A DNA stretch of 64,000 nt from Herbaspirillum sp. CF444 (lineage in GTDB: Bacteria; Pseudomonadota; Gammaproteobacteria; Burkholderiales; Burkholderiaceae_D): positions 1-64,000 of the forward strand of contig NZ_AKJW01000083.1 of assembly GCF_000282135.1 (NCBI RefSeq), in the 5' to 3' direction. A program made the translations under genes and the position numbers. Below the pieces are notes generated by a model that searched no databases, had not been told where the DNA came from, and saw only the letters and a list, made by a program, of their open reading frames with translations. Below, in pieces: positions 43,294 through 52,042 of this stretch (its first letter is position 1; every line of letters starts with the position of its first letter).

Positions 43294-43732
43294 AGACAAC
43301 GTTGACCAAACAGCGGCGGAAGACGATCCGTGGGGTGCCGCGTTGGCCGAACAAACGCAGGCTGAAGAATCGCAAAAAAAGGTTCCAGAAGAGGAAGGCA
43401 TCGCCGCCAGGCCGGCTGAGGCGACGATTTTCAAGGATCTCAGCGCTGCCGACCTGCAAACCAATACGCCGAACGACATCGACTTCATCCTCGATATTCC
43501 GGTACAACTGACGGTCGAACTGGGTCGCACCAAGATCGCCATCAAAAACCTGCTCCAATTGGCTCAGGGCTCGGTGGTGGAACTCGACGGCATGGCGGGC
43601 GAACCGATGGACGTGCTCGTCAACGGCTGCCTGATTGCCCAAGGCGAAGTGGTGGTGGTGAACGACAAGTTTGGTATCCGCCTCACCGACATCATCACGC
43701 CGGCAGAGCGTATTCGCAAACTGAATAGATGA
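43286..43732 (+). CDS. fliN: Flagellar motor switch protein FliN
   Basis: 148 aa. An acidic, variable N terminus (~70 residues) precedes the SpoA domain: DIDFILDIPVQLTVELGRTK, LLQLAQGSVVELDGMAGEP, then VNDKFGIRLTDII. FliN forms the bottom of the C ring and docks FliH. AGGAG precedes the start within fliM, and its stop overlaps fliO by 4 nt (ATGA). Confidence 0.97.
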   Translation: MAEDNVDQTAAEDDPWGAALAEQTQAEESQKKVPEEEGIAARPAEATIFKDLSAADLQTNTPNDIDFILDIPVQLTVELGRTKIAIKNLLQLAQGSVVELDGMAGEPMDVLVNGCLIAQGEVVVVNDKFGIRLTDIITPAERIRKLNR

Positions 43733-44193
43733 ACCGTCCCGGCCACCCCACTCTGGCTCGTACGTTTTACAGCCTCATCGCAGTCATGCCGGCAGCGCTC
43801 GCTGCCGGTGCGGTTCAGGCGGCGGAGCAGCAACCGGCCGCCGCCCTCCCTTCCACGACTGGCAGCATCTTCACCATGCTATTGGGCCTGATCGCCGTAC
43901 TGGCGCTCATGGTCGGCATCGCTTGGCTGTTCAAGCGCAGCGGCCTGGCGCCCGGCACCAACGGCAATGCGGTGGCAAAAATCATTGGCGGTGTCAGCGT
44001 CGGCACGCGTGAGCGCGTTATGGTCATCGAAGTCGCCGACCAGTGGATCGTTGTCGGCGTCGCTCCCGGCCGCGTCAACACCTTGGCCACCATGCCGCGT
44101 CAGGAGCATGTCGCGGCGCCGTCATCAACGGCGTCGGGACATTTTGCCTCCTGGCTGAAACAAACTATCGATAAGCGTAATGGCAGCAGTTAG
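43729..44193 (+). CDS. fliO: Flagellar biosynthesis protein FliO
   Basis: 154 aa. An N-terminal signal-like segment (to ~residue 34) is followed by one membrane helix (~residues 47-67, [20 protein letters not shown]) and a cytoplasmic FliO domain ([19 protein letters not shown]). FliO helps assemble FliP rings in the export gate. The family is poorly conserved; place between fliN and fliP settles it. Overlaps with both neighbours indicate coupled translation. Confidence 0.92.
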   Translation: MNRPGHPTLARTFYSLIAVMPAALAAGAVQAAEQQPAAALPSTTGSIFTMLLGLIAVLALMVGIAWLFKRSGLAPGTNGNAVAKIIGGVSVGTRERVMVIEVADQWIVVGVAPGRVNTLATMPRQEHVAAPSSTASGHFASWLKQTIDKRNGSS

Positions 44194-44947
44194 AACATTC
44201 ATGGCGCATTTACCTCGCTGGCTGCGCATGCTGCCGGTTTTGTTGCTCTGCCTGCCGCTTGCGGCTTCGGCACAAGGATTGCCGGCCTTCACCAGCACGC
44301 CGTCCGCCGGCGGCGGCCAGACCTACAACCTCAGCATCCAGACGATGCTGTTCCTCACGTCGCTGTCGTTCATTCCCGCAGCCTTGCTGATGATGACCTG
44401 CTTCACCCGCATCGTCATCGTCCTGTCGCTGCTGCGCCAGGCGCTCGGCACGCAGTCGACGCCGCCGACGCAGGTGCTGGTCGGGTTGTCGCTGTTCCTG
44501 ACCTTGTTCGTGATGGGGCCGGTTTTCGACAAAATCTACGTCGATGCTTACCAACCATTTTCGGAAAACAAGATTTCCATGATCGATGCCATGGAAAAAG
44601 GCTCGGGTCCGCTCAAAGAATTCATGCTCAAGCAAACGCGCCAGTCCGATCTGGCGCTGTACGTCAAGCTGTCGCACAGCCCTGACCTGCAAGGCCCCGA
44701 AGACGTGCCGCTGCGCCTGCTGATTCCGGCTTTCATCACCAGCGAGCTCAAGACCGCATTCCAAATCAGTTTTGCCATTTTCATCCCGTTTCTGATCATC
44801 GACATGGTCGTCGCCAGTATCCTGATGTCGATGGGGATGATGATGATGTCGCCCGCCATCGTGTCGCTGCCGTTCAAGCTGATGCTGTTTGTGCTTGTCG
44901 ACGGTTGGCAGTTGCTGATCGGCTCGCTGGCGGAAAGTTTTTACTAA
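44180..44947 (+). CDS. fliP: Flagellar export gate protein FliP
   Basis: 255 aa. A cleavable signal peptide (ending AASAQG) and four further hydrophobic segments. Family signatures: [39 protein letters not shown] and [19 protein letters not shown]. FliP pentamers make the pore of the export gate with FliQ and FliR. The start at 44180 overlaps fliO; an ATG at 44201 would also leave a good signal peptide. Confidence 0.96.
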   Translation: MAAVRTFMAHLPRWLRMLPVLLLCLPLAASAQGLPAFTSTPSAGGGQTYNLSIQTMLFLTSLSFIPAALLMMTCFTRIVIVLSLLRQALGTQSTPPTQVLVGLSLFLTLFVMGPVFDKIYVDAYQPFSENKISMIDAMEKGSGPLKEFMLKQTRQSDLALYVKLSHSPDLQGPEDVPLRLLIPAFITSELKTAFQISFAIFIPFLIIDMVVASILMSMGMMMMSPAIVSLPFKLMLFVLVDGWQLLIGSLAESFY

Positions 44948-44956
44948 GGTTAGATC

Positions 44957-45226
44957 ATGACTCCTGAAAGCGTAATGTCCCTTGGCCGCCATGCCATGGA
45001 AATCACCCTGATGATCGCAGCGCCGATGCTGGCTACTGCACTGGTAATCGGTTTGCTCGTCAGCATTTTCCAGGCGGCGACGCAGATCAATGAGGCCACG
45101 CTGTCGTTCATTCCCAAGCTGGTTGGCGTGTTCCTGGCGCTGATCATTGCCGGCCCTTGGATGATCGGCGTCATGCTCGACTACATGCGCCTGATGTTCA
45201 CCGGTATACCCGCGATGGTGCAATAG
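44957..45226 (+). CDS. fliQ: Flagellar export gate protein FliQ
   Basis: 89 aa with two membrane helices. MTPESVMSLGRHAMEITLMI, then FQAATQINEATLSFIPKL, the invariant family block. It lies 9 nt after fliP. FliQ surrounds the FliP/FliR core of the gate. Confidence 0.96.
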   Translation: MTPESVMSLGRHAMEITLMIAAPMLATALVIGLLVSIFQAATQINEATLSFIPKLVGVFLALIIAGPWMIGVMLDYMRLMFTGIPAMVQ

Positions 45227-45267
45227 CACCGGCGGCGATTGCGCTTCGTTGTGCAATCCGATAAAAC

Positions 45268-46071
45268 ATGATCAACTTCACCAGCGACCAGCTCGCCATC
45301 TGGATCGCCTCCTTCATCTGGCCCCTGACCCGCATCCTCGGGTTGATATCGATCGCGCCGCCGTTCGGCAGCGCCAGCGTGCCGATGCTGGTCAAAATTC
45401 TGCTGGGCGTCATGATCTCGCTGGTCATCGCCCCCGATGTACCGATACCTCCCGCACTCGATCCGATGTCGATCACCGGCCTGATGATCCTGCTCCAGCA
45501 GTTGCTCATCGGCCTGGCCATGGGATTTGCGGTGCGCCTGGTGTTTGCCGCCATCGAAATGGCGGGAGAACTGACGAGCAACACCATGGGGCTGGGCTTC
45601 GCCGTGTTCTTCGACCCGCAATCGCAAGGCCGCACATCCGCCATCAGCCAGTTGTTCTCGCTGCTGGGAACGCTGGTGTTCCTGAGCATCAACGGCCATC
45701 TGGTCCTCGTCGCGGTGATGGCGGATAGTTTTCACACGCTTCCCATCACGGCAGCGCCGATTACCGCCGAAGGATTTCATTATCTCGCCCTGTCCGGCAC
45801 GCGCATCTTCAGCATGGGCCTGCAACTGTCCCTGCCGATGCTGGTCGCCTTGCTGATCACCAACGTTGCGCTGGGCATCCTCACGCGCGCGGCGCCTCAG
45901 CTGAATCTGTTCGGTATCGGCTTCCCGATTACGATGGTAGCCGGCTTCGTCCTGATTGCGGTGTGCCTGCCCTACATGCTGACACCGATGCAACACTTCC
46001 TCAACGACACCGTCGAAACGGTACGCATGCTGGGCGGCATGGCAACCATCCCGCCGATGCCGAAACACTGA
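45268..46071 (+). CDS. fliR: Flagellar export gate protein FliR
   Basis: 267 aa with about six membrane helices. PLTRILGLISIAPPFGSASVP, then FAAIEMAGELTSNTMGLGFA and FFDPQSQGRTSAISQ, and the terminal FPITMVAGFVLIAVCLPYM. FliR completes the FliP5Q4R1 gate. It is the last gene of the fliF-R operon; flhB does not follow. No clear terminator follows, and the next feature is the TTTAC array before macA. Confidence 0.96.
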   Translation: MINFTSDQLAIWIASFIWPLTRILGLISIAPPFGSASVPMLVKILLGVMISLVIAPDVPIPPALDPMSITGLMILLQQLLIGLAMGFAVRLVFAAIEMAGELTSNTMGLGFAVFFDPQSQGRTSAISQLFSLLGTLVFLSINGHLVLVAVMADSFHTLPITAAPITAEGFHYLALSGTRIFSMGLQLSLPMLVALLITNVALGILTRAAPQLNLFGIGFPITMVAGFVLIAVCLPYMLTPMQHFLNDTVETVRMLGGMATIPPMPKH

Positions 46072-46077
46072 CCGCTT

Positions 46078-46114
46078 TTTACAGCGAACTTACATCCGCT
46101 TTACGCGCCTTTAC
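46078..46114 (+). promoter_or_regulatory. Four phased TTTAC repeats upstream of macA
   Basis: TTTAC at 46078, CTTAC at 46089, TTTAC at 46100 and TTTAC at 46110: steps of 11, 11 and 10 nt, about one helical turn. The last pair reads TTTAC-N5-TTTAC, the reverse complement of the CpxR box GTAAA-N5-GTAAA. It suggests an OmpR-family response-regulator operator ~100-130 nt before macA. Confidence 0.5.
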
Positions 46115-46143
46115 AGTTGAAAGCCTCAATCGGAGGCACACTG

Positions 46144-46230
46144 ATGCTCCTCGCATCCATGCCGGGACCGCTTGTCGCCACTTTCCCGGTATTTTCCACT
46201 GTCACGACGCATGAAATTCCGACAAAATAA
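46144..46230 (+). CDS. Small leader ORF overlapping the macA start
   Basis: 28 codons, from ATG 46144 to TAA 46228-46230. A strong GGAGG lies at 46132-46136, 7 nt before the ATG. The peptide (MLLASMPGPLVATFPVFSTV and 8 more) has no known relatives. It ends 20 nt inside macA in another frame, while macA itself lacks a good ribosome site. It may be a leader peptide that couples or attenuates macA translation, as ribosome-targeting antibiotic leaders do; chance is the alternative. Not recognised; function inferred only from position. Confidence 0.4.
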   Translation: MLLASMPGPLVATFPVFSTVTTHEIPTK

Positions 46231-47425
46231 AACACTCAGATACCTCCTCATCGCTGTTGCCGTCATTGCCCTGACGATTCTTGCCAAACGGACCTTCTTT
46301 CCATCAAAGACGGCACCCGATTACCTGAGCGCCACGGCCGCCAGACGCGATATTCAGGATACCGTCCTGGCCAGCGGCACCATCAAGGCCTACAAGCAAG
46401 TCAGCGTCGGCGCCCAGGCATCGGGCCAGATCAAGTCGCTCAAGATCGCGCTGGGTGATCAGGTCAAAAAAGGGCAACTGGTCGCCGAGATCGACTCCCT
46501 CACGCAAGAAAACGCGCTCAAAACTGCCGAGGCCGAGTTGGAAGACACGCGCGCCCAATTGCGCTCCAGGGAAGCCGCCTTGAAGCAGGCCGAATTCGCC
46601 TATCAGCGCCAGCAACAGATGCTGGCGCAGGACGCCAGTTCGCGGGAAAACTATGAAACCGCCGAAGCCACGCTCAACACCACCAGGGCGGACATCGCAG
46701 CGCTCAAGGCACGGATCGACAAAGGCAAGATCTCGGTCGACACCGCGCGCGTCACGCTCGGCTACACCAAAATCGCGTCGCCTATCGACGGCACCGTCGT
46801 CGCGATCGTTGCGCAGGAAGGCCAGACCGTCAACGCCAATCAAAGCACCCCGACCATCGTCAAGGTAGCCCGCATGGATACGGTCACCGTCAAGGCGCAG
46901 ATTTCGGAAGCGGATGTCACCCGCGTCAGGACCGGACAGCCGGTCTATTTCACCATTCTCGGCGAACCGGATAAACGCTACACCACCACCCTGCGCTCGA
47001 TCGAACCGGCGCCGGACTCCATCCTGCAGGACGATACGTCGACCACCTCAACCACCTCGAGCACCAGCAGCAGCACCTCGACAGCCATCTATTACAACGG
47101 CTTGCTGGACGTGCCCAACCCGGACGGCAAGCTGCGCATTTCCATGACCACCCAGGTGGTCATTGTTCTGGCGGAAGCGCGCAACGCCGTCGTCATTCCC
47201 TCGACCGCCCTGGGCGAACGTGATCCCGACGGCCGCTATACAGTACACGTGCTTGATGCCCAGGGCGCGGCAACGCCGCGCAAGGTACGCATCGGCATCA
47301 ACACCAATGCCGCGGTGCAGATCACTGAAGGACTGAACGCCGGCGAACGCGTGGTCATCGGCAACAGCAACGGCGCCGATGCCGTTTCCACAAGCGCACG
47401 CCGCGGTCCGCCGCCGATGATGTGA
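46211..47425 (+). CDS. macA: MacA-type periplasmic adaptor of a MacAB efflux pump
   Basis: 404 aa from ATG 46211; a TTG at 46172 would add 13 residues. N-terminal membrane anchor ([15 protein letters not shown]), then the lipoyl half-motif [21 protein letters not shown], a coiled-coil hairpin (~residues 95-170, rich in Ala/Glu/Gln), and the beta-barrel domain ([20 protein letters not shown]). A Ser/Thr run of about 16 residues sits near residue 285, as in other MacA proteins but pronounced. It links MacB to a TolC-type channel. It overlaps macB by 4 nt. Confidence 0.9.
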   Translation: MKFRQNKTLRYLLIAVAVIALTILAKRTFFPSKTAPDYLSATAARRDIQDTVLASGTIKAYKQVSVGAQASGQIKSLKIALGDQVKKGQLVAEIDSLTQENALKTAEAELEDTRAQLRSREAALKQAEFAYQRQQQMLAQDASSRENYETAEATLNTTRADIAALKARIDKGKISVDTARVTLGYTKIASPIDGTVVAIVAQEGQTVNANQSTPTIVKVARMDTVTVKAQISEADVTRVRTGQPVYFTILGEPDKRYTTTLRSIEPAPDSILQDDTSTTSTTSSTSSSTSTAIYYNGLLDVPNPDGKLRISMTTQVVIVLAEARNAVVIPSTALGERDPDGRYTVHVLDAQGAATPRKVRIGINTNAAVQITEGLNAGERVVIGNSNGADAVSTSARRGPPPMM

Positions 47426-49392
47426 GCGGCATGCGCATGAATACCCCTCTACTGGAACTACGGAACCTGCAGCGTGACTTCCCCGCGGGCGAGCAGACGA
47501 TCACGGTCCTCAACGACGTCAATCTGCGCATCGATGCCGGCGAAATGCTGGCCATCGTCGGCGCCTCCGGCTCGGGCAAATCAACCCTGATGAACATCCT
47601 CGGCTGCCTCGACAAACCGACGCGCGGCAGCTATGTCGTCGCCGGCCGCGAAACCGGCCGGCTCAGTCCGGATGAGCTGGCGGAACTGCGCCGCGAGCAT
47701 TTCGGCTTCATCTTCCAGCGCTATCACTTGCTGGCGGATCTGACCGCACTGGGCAACGTCGAAATCCCGGCCATCTATGCCGGCAAGGAACGCGGCAGCC
47801 GCCACGCCCGCGCAGCCGATCTTTTGCAGCGCCTCGGCCTGGCCGATCGCATGCGGCACAAACCTGGCCAGCTGTCGGGCGGACAGCAGCAACGCGTGAG
47901 CATTGCGCGCGCCTTGATGAACGGCGGCCAGGTGATCCTCGCCGATGAGCCGACCGGCGCCCTCGACAGCCACAGCGGCCAGGAGGTCATCAACATCCTC
48001 AAGGAACTGCACGCCGAAGGTCATACCGTCATCATCGTGACGCACGACATGCAAGTGGCAGCACACGCACAGCGCATCATCGAAATCAGCGATGGCGTCA
48101 TCATCGGCGATCGCCGCAAAGATAGTGCGGCTCCGGCTGCCGTCTCATCGCCGGCGGCAAAGACGGCCCCCGTCGTCGGTGCCTGGCGCGCCGGACTCGA
48201 TCGTCTGTCGGAAGCCTTTCATATGTCGCTGCTGGCGATGAATGCGCATCGCCTGCGCACTTTCCTGACCATGCTGGGCATCATTATCGGCATTGCCTCG
48301 GTGGTGTCGGTGGTGGCGCTCGGCGCCGGCTCGCGCGAACGCATCCTCCAGGACATCAGCGCGATGGGCACCAATACCATCGACGTCTTTCCCGGCAGCG
48401 ACTTCGGCGACATGAAAGCCTCGTCCATCCGTACGCTGATGCCGGCCGATGCAGACGCGCTGGCGCAGCAAGGCTATGTCGACAGCGTCACGCCAAGCGT
48501 GTCGACAAGCTCATCGGTACGCTATCGCAACGTCTCGGTCAACGCACAGATCAGCGGCGTCGGCGAACAGTATTTCCGCGTGCGCGGACTGGCCATGACG
48601 GCCGGACAAAGCTTCGGCCGCGCCAGTGTGGAAAGCCGCGCGCAGGAAGTCGTCATCGACGCCAACACGCGCACGAAACTGTTTGCAGACGGCGTCAATC
48701 CGCTGGGCGAGGTGATCCTTCTCGGCAGCGTTCCCTGTCGCGTCATCGGCGTCACCAAGAAGCAGGAAAGCGGCTTCGGCAACAATGACAGCCTCAATGT
48801 CTGGGTTCCCTACACCACCGCCATGAGCCGCCTGCTGGGGCAAAACTACCTCAAAGGCATCACGGTGCGCATCAGCGACAGCGTCGCGCCTGCCGCCGCC
48901 GAACAAGGCATCGTCAAGCTGATGACGATGCGTCATCGCACCAAGGATTTCTATGTCTTCAATACCGACAGCATCCGCCAGACCATCGAAAAGACAACCG
49001 CCACGCTGACCTTGCTGGTGTCGATGATTGCCGTGATATCGCTGATCGTGGGCGGCATCGGCGTGATGAACATCATGCTGGTCTCGGTCTCCGAACGCAC
49101 GCGTGAAATCGGCGTGCGCATGGCCGTCGGCGCACGCCAGAGCGACATCATGAAACAGTTCCTGATTGAAGCCATGTTGGTGTGCCTGTCGGGCGGCCTG
49201 CTCGGCGTCTTGCTGGCCTTGTCGTTCGGCGTCCTCTTCGCCAGCTTCAGCAAGAATTTCGCGATGCTCTATTCCATCACCTCCATCGTCTCCGCCTTTG
49301 TCTGCTCCACCATGATCGGCGTCGTATTCGGTTTCCTTCCCGCGCGCAATGCCGCTCAATTGGATCCGGTCGACGCGCTGTCGAGAGAATAA
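47422..49392 (+). CDS. macB: MacB-type ABC transporter (ATPase-permease)
   Basis: 656 aa, collinear with E. coli MacB. N-terminal ATPase: Walker [10 protein letters not shown] (47-55), signature [19 protein letters not shown], Walker [17 protein letters not shown]. Then a first membrane helix ([17 protein letters not shown]), a large periplasmic domain, and three C-terminal helices, including [20 protein letters not shown]. MacB pumps macrolides, heat-stable toxin or lipopeptides by a mechanotransmission cycle. GTG 47422, ATG 47431 and ATG 47437 are possible starts. Its stop overlaps the next start (TAATG). Confidence 0.95.
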   Translation: MSGMRMNTPLLELRNLQRDFPAGEQTITVLNDVNLRIDAGEMLAIVGASGSGKSTLMNILGCLDKPTRGSYVVAGRETGRLSPDELAELRREHFGFIFQRYHLLADLTALGNVEIPAIYAGKERGSRHARAADLLQRLGLADRMRHKPGQLSGGQQQRVSIARALMNGGQVILADEPTGALDSHSGQEVINILKELHAEGHTVIIVTHDMQVAAHAQRIIEISDGVIIGDRRKDSAAPAAVSSPAAKTAPVVGAWRAGLDRLSEAFHMSLLAMNAHRLRTFLTMLGIIIGIASVVSVVALGAGSRERILQDISAMGTNTIDVFPGSDFGDMKASSIRTLMPADADALAQQGYVDSVTPSVSTSSSVRYRNVSVNAQISGVGEQYFRVRGLAMTAGQSFGRASVESRAQEVVIDANTRTKLFADGVNPLGEVILLGSVPCRVIGVTKKQESGFGNNDSLNVWVPYTTAMSRLLGQNYLKGITVRISDSVAPAAAEQGIVKLMTMRHRTKDFYVFNTDSIRQTIEKTTATLTLLVSMIAVISLIVGGIGVMNIMLVSVSERTREIGVRMAVGARQSDIMKQFLIEAMLVCLSGGLLGVLLALSFGVLFASFSKNFAMLYSITSIVSAFVCSTMIGVVFGFLPARNAAQLDPVDALSRE

Positions 49393-50840
49393 TGAAGAAA
49401 CACTCGCCCTTTCGCCCCGCGGCCATGGTCGTCATTCTGTTGTCCGCCGGCCTGCTCGGCGCCTGCGGTTCACTGGTGCAGACGCCCTACGCCCCCCCCA
49501 GGACGGCCATCCCCGCGACCTGGGCCCACGACGACAACCGTGCGGAAGTCGATGGCGGAAAATGGTGGCGGCATTTTGGCGACGCCAATCTGGATCGCCT
49601 GATCGATGAAGCCCTGCGCCGCAACAACGACCTGGCGGCCGCCACCATCAAAGTGCGCCGCGCCCAATTGCAAGCCGGCATTGCCGCCGACGAACGTCTG
49701 CCCGCATTGAGCTCCAACACCTCCACCACCTACAACCGCTATCTGCGCAATGATCGCAGCAGCTACAAGAACAGTTCCACAGCAGTGACGCTGAGCTATG
49801 AAGCCGATCTTTGGGGCAAGCTGGGCAGCCAGTACGACGCAAAGAAATGGGAGGCGCTCGCCACCGAACAGGATCGCGAGAGTACGGCATTGACCTTGAT
49901 CGGCACCACCGCCAATCTGTACTGGAAAACCGCGTATCTGAATCAGCGCGTTGCCTTGAGCCTGGAAAGCATCGCCTACGCAGAAAAGACGCTCGCGCTG
50001 ATCCGCACGCAATACCAATCCGGCGCCGTGTCGTCGCTGGAAGTGCTGGAAGCGGAACAAAACCTTGCCACCCAACAGTCGACGCATACCGAACTCCTGC
50101 AGCAGCAAGTCGAAACGGCCAATGCGCTGGCCCTGCTCTTCGACGGCCCGCCCGGGAAAAGCTATCCGGCGCCGCAACGTCTGCCCGAGCAAGCCTTGCC
50201 GCGCTTGCAGTCCGGCTTGCCCGCTGATCTGTTGGGTCGCCGTCCTGACCTGCGCGCAGCGGAATTGCGCCTGCGCGAATCGCTTGCCACGGTCGACTAC
50301 ACCCGTGCAAGTTACTACCCCAGCCTGACATTGACGGCAGCGGCGGGAGGCAGCAGCCCGGACCTGCGCAACGTGCTGCTGAACCCCATCGGCACGCTCG
50401 GCGCCGGGTTGGTGCTACCGTTTCTGCAGTGGAATCAGATGCAGCTGAACATCAAGTCCTCGCAAGCCGACTACGAGAGCGCGGTAGTAAGTTTCCGCCA
50501 GACGCTTTACACGGCGCTCGCCGACGTCGAAAACGCGCTCTCGGCGCGCGAGCAATATGCGACTCAGGGAGCCTTGCTGGAAAAGAATCTGAAAGCAGCC
50601 CAGACCACCGAGCGCCTCTATGAGCTGCGCTATCGCACCGGTTATGTCGCCCTGAAAGACTGGCTGGATGCCCAGGAAAAACGTCGCACGGCGGAAGTGT
50701 CGCTGACGCAGAATCGCCTGAACCGGCTGAATAACCAGATGACGCTGTACCAGGCGCTGGGCGGCGATATGCAAGATGAAAATCATGCAGCGATGTCGCC
50801 GCAAGACACCCAAGACACGCTGCAGGACGGGCGAAACTGA
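49392..50840 (+). CDS. TolC/NodT-type outer-membrane efflux lipoprotein
   Basis: 482 aa from ATG 49392. The lipobox LLSAGLLGAC places the acylated Cys at 25. The family pattern W......GGKWWRHFGDANLDRLIDEAL opens the mature part; two coiled-coil repeats follow, with the NodT signature LPADLLGRRPDLRAAELRLR mid-protein. It forms the outer-membrane channel for the MacAB pump encoded immediately upstream (stop and start overlap). It ends 49 nt from convergent flgL; between them is a CCGGGTG/CACCCGG hairpin (50858-50880) without a T-run. Confidence 0.9.
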   Translation: MKKHSPFRPAAMVVILLSAGLLGACGSLVQTPYAPPRTAIPATWAHDDNRAEVDGGKWWRHFGDANLDRLIDEALRRNNDLAAATIKVRRAQLQAGIAADERLPALSSNTSTTYNRYLRNDRSSYKNSSTAVTLSYEADLWGKLGSQYDAKKWEALATEQDRESTALTLIGTTANLYWKTAYLNQRVALSLESIAYAEKTLALIRTQYQSGAVSSLEVLEAEQNLATQQSTHTELLQQQVETANALALLFDGPPGKSYPAPQRLPEQALPRLQSGLPADLLGRRPDLRAAELRLRESLATVDYTRASYYPSLTLTAAAGGSSPDLRNVLLNPIGTLGAGLVLPFLQWNQMQLNIKSSQADYESAVVSFRQTLYTALADVENALSAREQYATQGALLEKNLKAAQTTERLYELRYRTGYVALKDWLDAQEKRRTAEVSLTQNRLNRLNNQMTLYQALGGDMQDENHAAMSPQDTQDTLQDGRN

Positions 50841-50889
50841 AAGAAAAATCGAGACACCGGGTGAGCGCGCGCCCACCCGGCAGAGGGAA

Positions 50890-52023
50890 TTACTTGAGGT
50901 AGTTCAACAACGTCAGGCTGCTGGTCGACACAAACACTTTCTGTGCAGCCTGCAGATATTGCTGCTGAAGGCTCAATTGGCTGACCAGCGCAGTGGTATC
51001 GCTCAGGTTGCGACCCAACAAATCATTGGTGGTCTGGGTGTATTGCTGATCCAGCACCTTGCCTTGCGCGTCGAGATTATCCAGCTCGTTCTGGCGCGCA
51101 CCTACCGATGCCGTCGCGGATTCGATGTTGCTCATCTGCGAAGTGATCGACGCATGGAGCGTGTTCAAACTGCGCGTCAGCGAGGCCTGGCTGCCGGCAA
51201 TCGGCGTACGCGCCGCGTCAGCCTTATCGGACGCCAGCTTGGCGTTGGCAGCCTGCGTCAGCAGCGTCGCGTAATTAGGATCCGTCGGTTGAGCCGCATC
51301 CAGCGCAGCTTGTGCAGTATTGTACGCGGCAATCGGGAACAAACCTGAACCGGCCGGATATTCAAACGTATTGGCCGCCTGGGTGTCGGCGTTATTCGCG
51401 GCTTCGGTGGTCGGCACGGCCAACAAGGTGATGAGATTCTGCATCATCTTGAACGTGTCCTGGCCGTTGCCCTGGAACACGGCCTGTCCCGACACGCTGA
51501 CTTCCATCTGGCGCGTCGAATCGACCTGCAATGTCTGTGCGCCCTGGTCGCCGTTGTAGACGATATTGCCCGAGTCATCGAACGAGAACGGCGCGCTGCC
51601 GCTCTTGTAACCGCCGAACACGTAATTGCCCAGACCGTCGGTCGAGTTGGCAAAACCCAGCATTTCCTGGAGATTGCCCTTCAGTTCCGTCGCCATGTTG
51701 GCGCGTTCGGCGTTGGAGAACGATGCGTCGCCTGCCTGAATGATGTCCGATTTGAGCTTGGTCATCATGTTAGTCACACTGGTCAGCGCATTGCTCACCG
51801 TCGCCAGCGAGCTGTTGGCGTTGTTGCGGTTGGTCGCAAACTGCGTATTCAGGGCTTGCGTCTGCGCCAGATCCAAAGCGCGTGCGGCTGCAATCGGACT
51901 ATCCGACGGCAACAGGACTGTCTGGCCTGCATTGATCTGTTGCGTGAGCTTCAATATCGATCCTTGCATATTGGTCAGATCGGTATTGCTCAACTGATAA
52001 AGCATGTTGGTGCTGATGCGCAT
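50890..52023 (-). CDS. flgL: Hook-filament junction protein FlgL (HAP3)
   Basis: 377 aa, flagellin-like. The N terminus (MRISTNMLYQLSNTDLTNMQ) and DSPIAAARALDLAQ match the family; FGGYKSGSAPFSFDDSGN marks the mid domain; the C terminus has DTTALVSQLSLQQQYLQAA. FlgL links FlgK to the filament. It follows flgK by 19 nt in the flgKL unit read from a FliA promoter. Confidence 0.95.
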   Translation of the reverse strand: MRISTNMLYQLSNTDLTNMQGSILKLTQQINAGQTVLLPSDSPIAAARALDLAQTQALNTQFATNRNNANSSLATVSNALTSVTNMMTKLKSDIIQAGDASFSNAERANMATELKGNLQEMLGFANSTDGLGNYVFGGYKSGSAPFSFDDSGNIVYNGDQGAQTLQVDSTRQMEVSVSGQAVFQGNGQDTFKMMQNLITLLAVPTTEAANNADTQAANTFEYPAGSGLFPIAAYNTAQAALDAAQPTDPNYATLLTQAANAKLASDKADAARTPIAGSQASLTRSLNTLHASITSQMSNIESATASVGARQNELDNLDAQGKVLDQQYTQTTNDLLGRNLSDTTALVSQLSLQQQYLQAAQKVFVSTSSLTLLNYLK

Positions 52024-52042
52024 TTTAATTTTCCTTCAAACT

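Noticed and set aside
50858-50880. CCGGGTG/CACCCGG hairpin as the terminator of the efflux operon
   Set aside because: No T-run on either strand, so it cannot be called a standard intrinsic terminator.
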